Below are positions 61,070 to 64,000 of a stretch of 64,000 bases of DNA, one piece after another. Position 1 is the stretch's first letter. The number at the start of each line of letters is the position of its first letter. The stretch comes from Rhodococcus sp. AW25M09. GTDB taxonomy: Bacteria > Actinomycetota > Actinomycetes > Mycobacteriales > Mycobacteriaceae. The translations under genes and the position numbers were made by a program. The notes under the pieces are model-generated. The model saw only the letters and a program-made list of their open reading frames with translations, did not search any database and had not been told where the DNA came from. The DNA is taken from the NCBI RefSeq assembly GCF_000333955.1, contig NZ_CAPS01000081.1, positions 1-64,000 on the forward strand, in the 5' to 3' direction.

Positions 61070-62155
61070 CTACTCCCGAGCCGCCGTGGCTGCGGGCCGT
61101 GTAGGCCGAGTCGGCTGTTCGCAGCATCCCACGGCGCATCGATTGCCATCGAGAGTCGATCCGAAGCCGGGGACGCGACCGAGGCCGCGGCAACTACCGC
61201 CGACACGGTACTCGTCGACCAGTTCGCGAATCATCCTCGGAAAACGCGCATCCGATCCGGGGGTACCAGCGCGGGCGAATGCCATACCCAGTTCACGAGC
61301 TTTGTCCTCGGCCTCGGTGTCGAGATCCCACACCACCTCGAGATGGTCGGATACGAATCCGATCGGACACACGATCACCGCATCGACCGACCGGGCCGAC
61401 AGCGCTTCGAGGTGATCACAGATGTCGGGGTCGAGCCACGGAACTTGGGGCGGTCCGGAGCGGGACTGCCACACCAGGTCGTAATCGTCCACACCGGATG
61501 CAGCCGCGACGAGCCGCGAGGCCTCGGCCACCTGACGGCTGTAGAGGTGGCCGCCGTCTTCGGGCGGCCCGGCATTGGCATCGGCGGCCGAGGGAATCGA
61601 ATGTGCGGTGAACACCAGACGTGCACCGGCGCGGTGCTGCTCGGGCAGCGAGGCTCGGGCGGCCGACACGGCATCGGTGAATGCTTCGACCATCAACGGG
61701 TGGTCGTAGTACTGCCGAATCTTGAGCAGATGTGGTGCATCCTCACCGACGGCAGCGCGAGCCCGGGCAATGTCCTCGTGGTACTGCCTGCACCCGGAGT
61801 AACCACCCCACGCCGAGGTCGGAAACACCAGCGCCGATCGGACCCCGTCCGACTTCATGGTGGCAACGGTGTCCTCGATCATCGGGTGCCAGTTGCGATT
61901 TCCGAAATAGATCGGCAGATCGATTCCCGCCGAATCGAATTCACTACGAAGCGCAGCAATAATGTCGCGGTTGAGTTCGTTGATCGGAGACACGCCGCCG
62001 AAATGCATGTAATGCTCGACGACGGCGTCCAGACGCTCGGGCGGCACTCCGCGTCCGCGAGTGACGTTCTCCAGGAACGGGCGTACGTCGGCCGGCTGTT
62101 CCGGTCCGCCGAACGAGAGCACCAACAGTGCGTCGAAGTCTCCAGGGGTGGTCAT
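61070..62155 (-). CDS. hemH: Ferrochelatase (coproporphyrin type)
   Basis: A 361-residue ferrochelatase. Motifs: [36 protein letters not shown] (metal-ligand His) and [11 protein letters not shown] (catalytic Glu). Actinobacterial enzymes insert iron into coproporphyrin III and carry a [2Fe-2S] cluster; the matching cysteines are visible in YSGCRQYH and in the C-terminal CAVGCCEQ. The symbol cpfC is also used. Lies downstream of fabG1-inhA as in mycobacteria, but a hairpin separates it from inhA. Confidence 0.95.
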   Translation of the reverse strand: MTTPGDFDALLVLSFGGPEQPADVRPFLENVTRGRGVPPERLDAVVEHYMHFGGVSPINELNRDIIAALRSEFDSAGIDLPIYFGNRNWHPMIEDTVATMKSDGVRSALVFPTSAWGGYSGCRQYHEDIARARAAVGEDAPHLLKIRQYYDHPLMVEAFTDAVSAARASLPEQHRAGARLVFTAHSIPSAADANAGPPEDGGHLYSRQVAEASRLVAAASGVDDYDLVWQSRSGPPQVPWLDPDICDHLEALSARSVDAVIVCPIGFVSDHLEVVWDLDTEAEDKARELGMAFARAGTPGSDARFPRMIRELVDEYRVGGSCRGLGRVPGFGSTLDGNRCAVGCCEQPTRPTRPAATAARE

Positions 62156-62174
62156 GATTCCATTGTGCCCCCGT

Positions 62175-62207
62175 CGCAGACCGGTCCCCGAAGGGGTCCG
62201 GTCTGCG
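62175..62207 (-). terminator. Hairpin between inhA and hemH
   Basis: A 15-bp stem with one T-T mismatch (62175-62189 with 62193-62207) and loop GAA, between the inhA stop and the hemH start. It may stop or weaken inhA transcription before hemH. Confidence 0.65.
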
Positions 62208-62257
62208 AACGAAACCTGCGGTGAGCCAGACCATATGCGGTTCCGCTCACCTCGGCG

Positions 62258-63082
62258 TCACATGTTGTCGGGCAGATACGTGTTGTGGCTGGCTCCACCG
62301 TCGACGTAGATGATCGAGCCGGTGGTGCCGGGCAGCCAATCCGAGAGCAGAGCGACGATGGACTTCGCGACGACGGTCGGGTCGTTGACGTCCCATCCGA
62401 TCGGTGCGGCACCGTCCCAGTAGACGTTGAGCTGGTTCATCTTGGCGGCATCATCGGTTGCCGTACCGGCGATCGCCTTGGCAGCGAGGGTCTTGATGGG
62501 CCCGGCAGCAACCAGGTTGGAGCGAATTCGCTTGGCTGCTCCCACTTCCCGAGCTACGTAGCGATTGACGGATTCGAGTGCGGCCTTGGCCACGCCCATC
62601 CAGTTGTAGTAAGGCATCGACGTGCGGGGGTCGAAGTCCATTCCGACGATGGAGCCACCCTCGTTCATGACCGGCAGCACTGCACGGGCCAGCGACGCGT
62701 AGCTCCATGCCGAGATCTCGAACGCCTTCGCGGCATCGGGGCCGGGGCCGTCGAGGAACGGCTTCGCGTCCGGGCCCATCAAAGTGCGGGGCGCGAACGC
62801 GATCGAATGCAGAACCCCGTCGATACCTTCGGGTGCCACTTCGCGGACCCGATCGGCCAACGCAGCGAGGTGCTCCTCGTTGGTGGCGTCGAGCTCGATC
62901 GCCGGCGGCACCTCCTTGGGCAGACGCTGCGCGATGCGGTCGATGAGCCGGAGCCGATCGAACCCGGTGATGATCACCTTGGCACCCTGCTCCTGTGCCA
63001 TGGCCGCGGCGTGGAACGCGATGGAGGCGTCGGTGATGATGCCGGTGATCAGAATCGTCTTGCCTTCGAGCAATCCGCCCAT
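62258..63082 (-). CDS. inhA: NADH-dependent enoyl-ACP reductase InhA
   Basis: A 274-residue FabI-like enzyme very close to mycobacterial Inh[21 protein letters not shown] (NADH loop), [10 protein letters not shown] (the Ser that matches the isoniazid-resistance position 94), and the catalytic Tyr/Lys in [14 protein letters not shown]. It reduces 2-trans-enoyl-ACP in the FAS-II cycle for mycolic acids. Starts 72 bp after fabG1, in the same operon. Confidence 0.96.
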   Translation of the reverse strand: MGGLLEGKTILITGIITDASIAFHAAAMAQEQGAKVIITGFDRLRLIDRIAQRLPKEVPPAIELDATNEEHLAALADRVREVAPEGIDGVLHSIAFAPRTLMGPDAKPFLDGPGPDAAKAFEISAWSYASLARAVLPVMNEGGSIVGMDFDPRTSMPYYNWMGVAKAALESVNRYVAREVGAAKRIRSNLVAAGPIKTLAAKAIAGTATDDAAKMNQLNVYWDGAAPIGWDVNDPTVVAKSIVALLSDWLPGTTGSIIYVDGGASHNTYLPDNM

Positions 63083-63154
63083 AGTGCTGTGTTCCTTACC
63101 TTCGAAGATGGAAATCTGTGACGATCAGTCGAAAAAGTTGTGCGAGAAAATCTC

Positions 63155-63943
<789 letters not shown>

Positions 63944-64000
63944 TCACGGCAATCTCTGCCGCATCACCAATGCCGAACCCAACCCCGACGAGATGAACAG

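Overview
The window is high-GC actinobacterial DNA that I place in the Nocardiaceae, most likely Rhodococcus in the broad sense. It encodes a Pup-proteasome system (pup, prcB, prcA, dop, arc/mpa), mycothiol synthesis (mshC), an InhA-type FAS-II pair (fabG1-inhA), the methylmalonyl-CoA mutase set (mutA, mutB, meaB), and many leaderless genes whose TANNNT -10 box lies 6-8 nt before the start codon. Gene order follows two Mycobacterium tuberculosis stretches: roughly Rv2109c-Rv2141c for positions 881-40175, and roughly Rv1483-Rv1496 for 50415-63877.

Layout. 1-846: end of a lipid kinase gene. 881-6335: proteasome/pupylation. 6639-11021: trmI, a RecB-like nuclease, two thioesterases and a PadR-controlled membrane protein. 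11257-16702: metH, a HAD phosphatase, hisE and hisG. 16753-21018: a PAC2 protein and the assimilatory nitrite reductase operon. 21057-29537: a complete four-gene Wadjet (type II, JetABCD) SMC-like anti-plasmid defence operon, preceded by a tandem 34-bp repeat; jetA carries a -1 frameshift as read. 29534-40175: mshC, conserved unknowns, a phosphoglycerate-mutase-like phosphatase, uppP, an aldo/keto-reductase-like protein lacking two catalytic residues, a lipoprotein, pyrD, a PEBP-family protein and an M20 peptidase. 40342: tRNA-Leu(GAG). 40569-46278: a zinc-ribbon SDR, a GCS2-type ligase, a trans-acting enoyl reductase homologue and a CaiB-type CoA-transferase. 46279-48691: a small accessory patch with an IS3 transposase remnant, a VOC protein, a small orphan gene and a decayed MFS transporter, lying where the two conserved blocks meet. 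48886-64000: OsmC, nucleoside hydrolase, meaB-mutB-mutA, TVP38, a SatD-like/membrane pair, SPFH-NfeD, DUF3097, hemH, inhA and fabG1 with its promoter.

How the genes work together. Dop deamidates the C-terminal Gln of Pup, Pup-tagged proteins are unfolded by ARC/Mpa and degraded by PrcBA; the Pup ligase PafA is not in the window. MutA/MutB/MeaB convert methylmalonyl-CoA to succinyl-CoA with B12, and MetH uses B12 as well. NirBD reduces nitrite to ammonium. In the Jet operon, JetA, JetB and JetC should form a MukBEF-like condensin, with JetD as the Toprim nuclease that cuts small circular DNA.

The most notable signals are the Wadjet locus with its jetA frameshift, a short repeat family present both before jetA and before lppL, a palindromic operator that coincides with the padR promoter, a 28-bp perfect palindrome before the TVP38 gene, and two enzyme-like proteins with altered catalytic residues.
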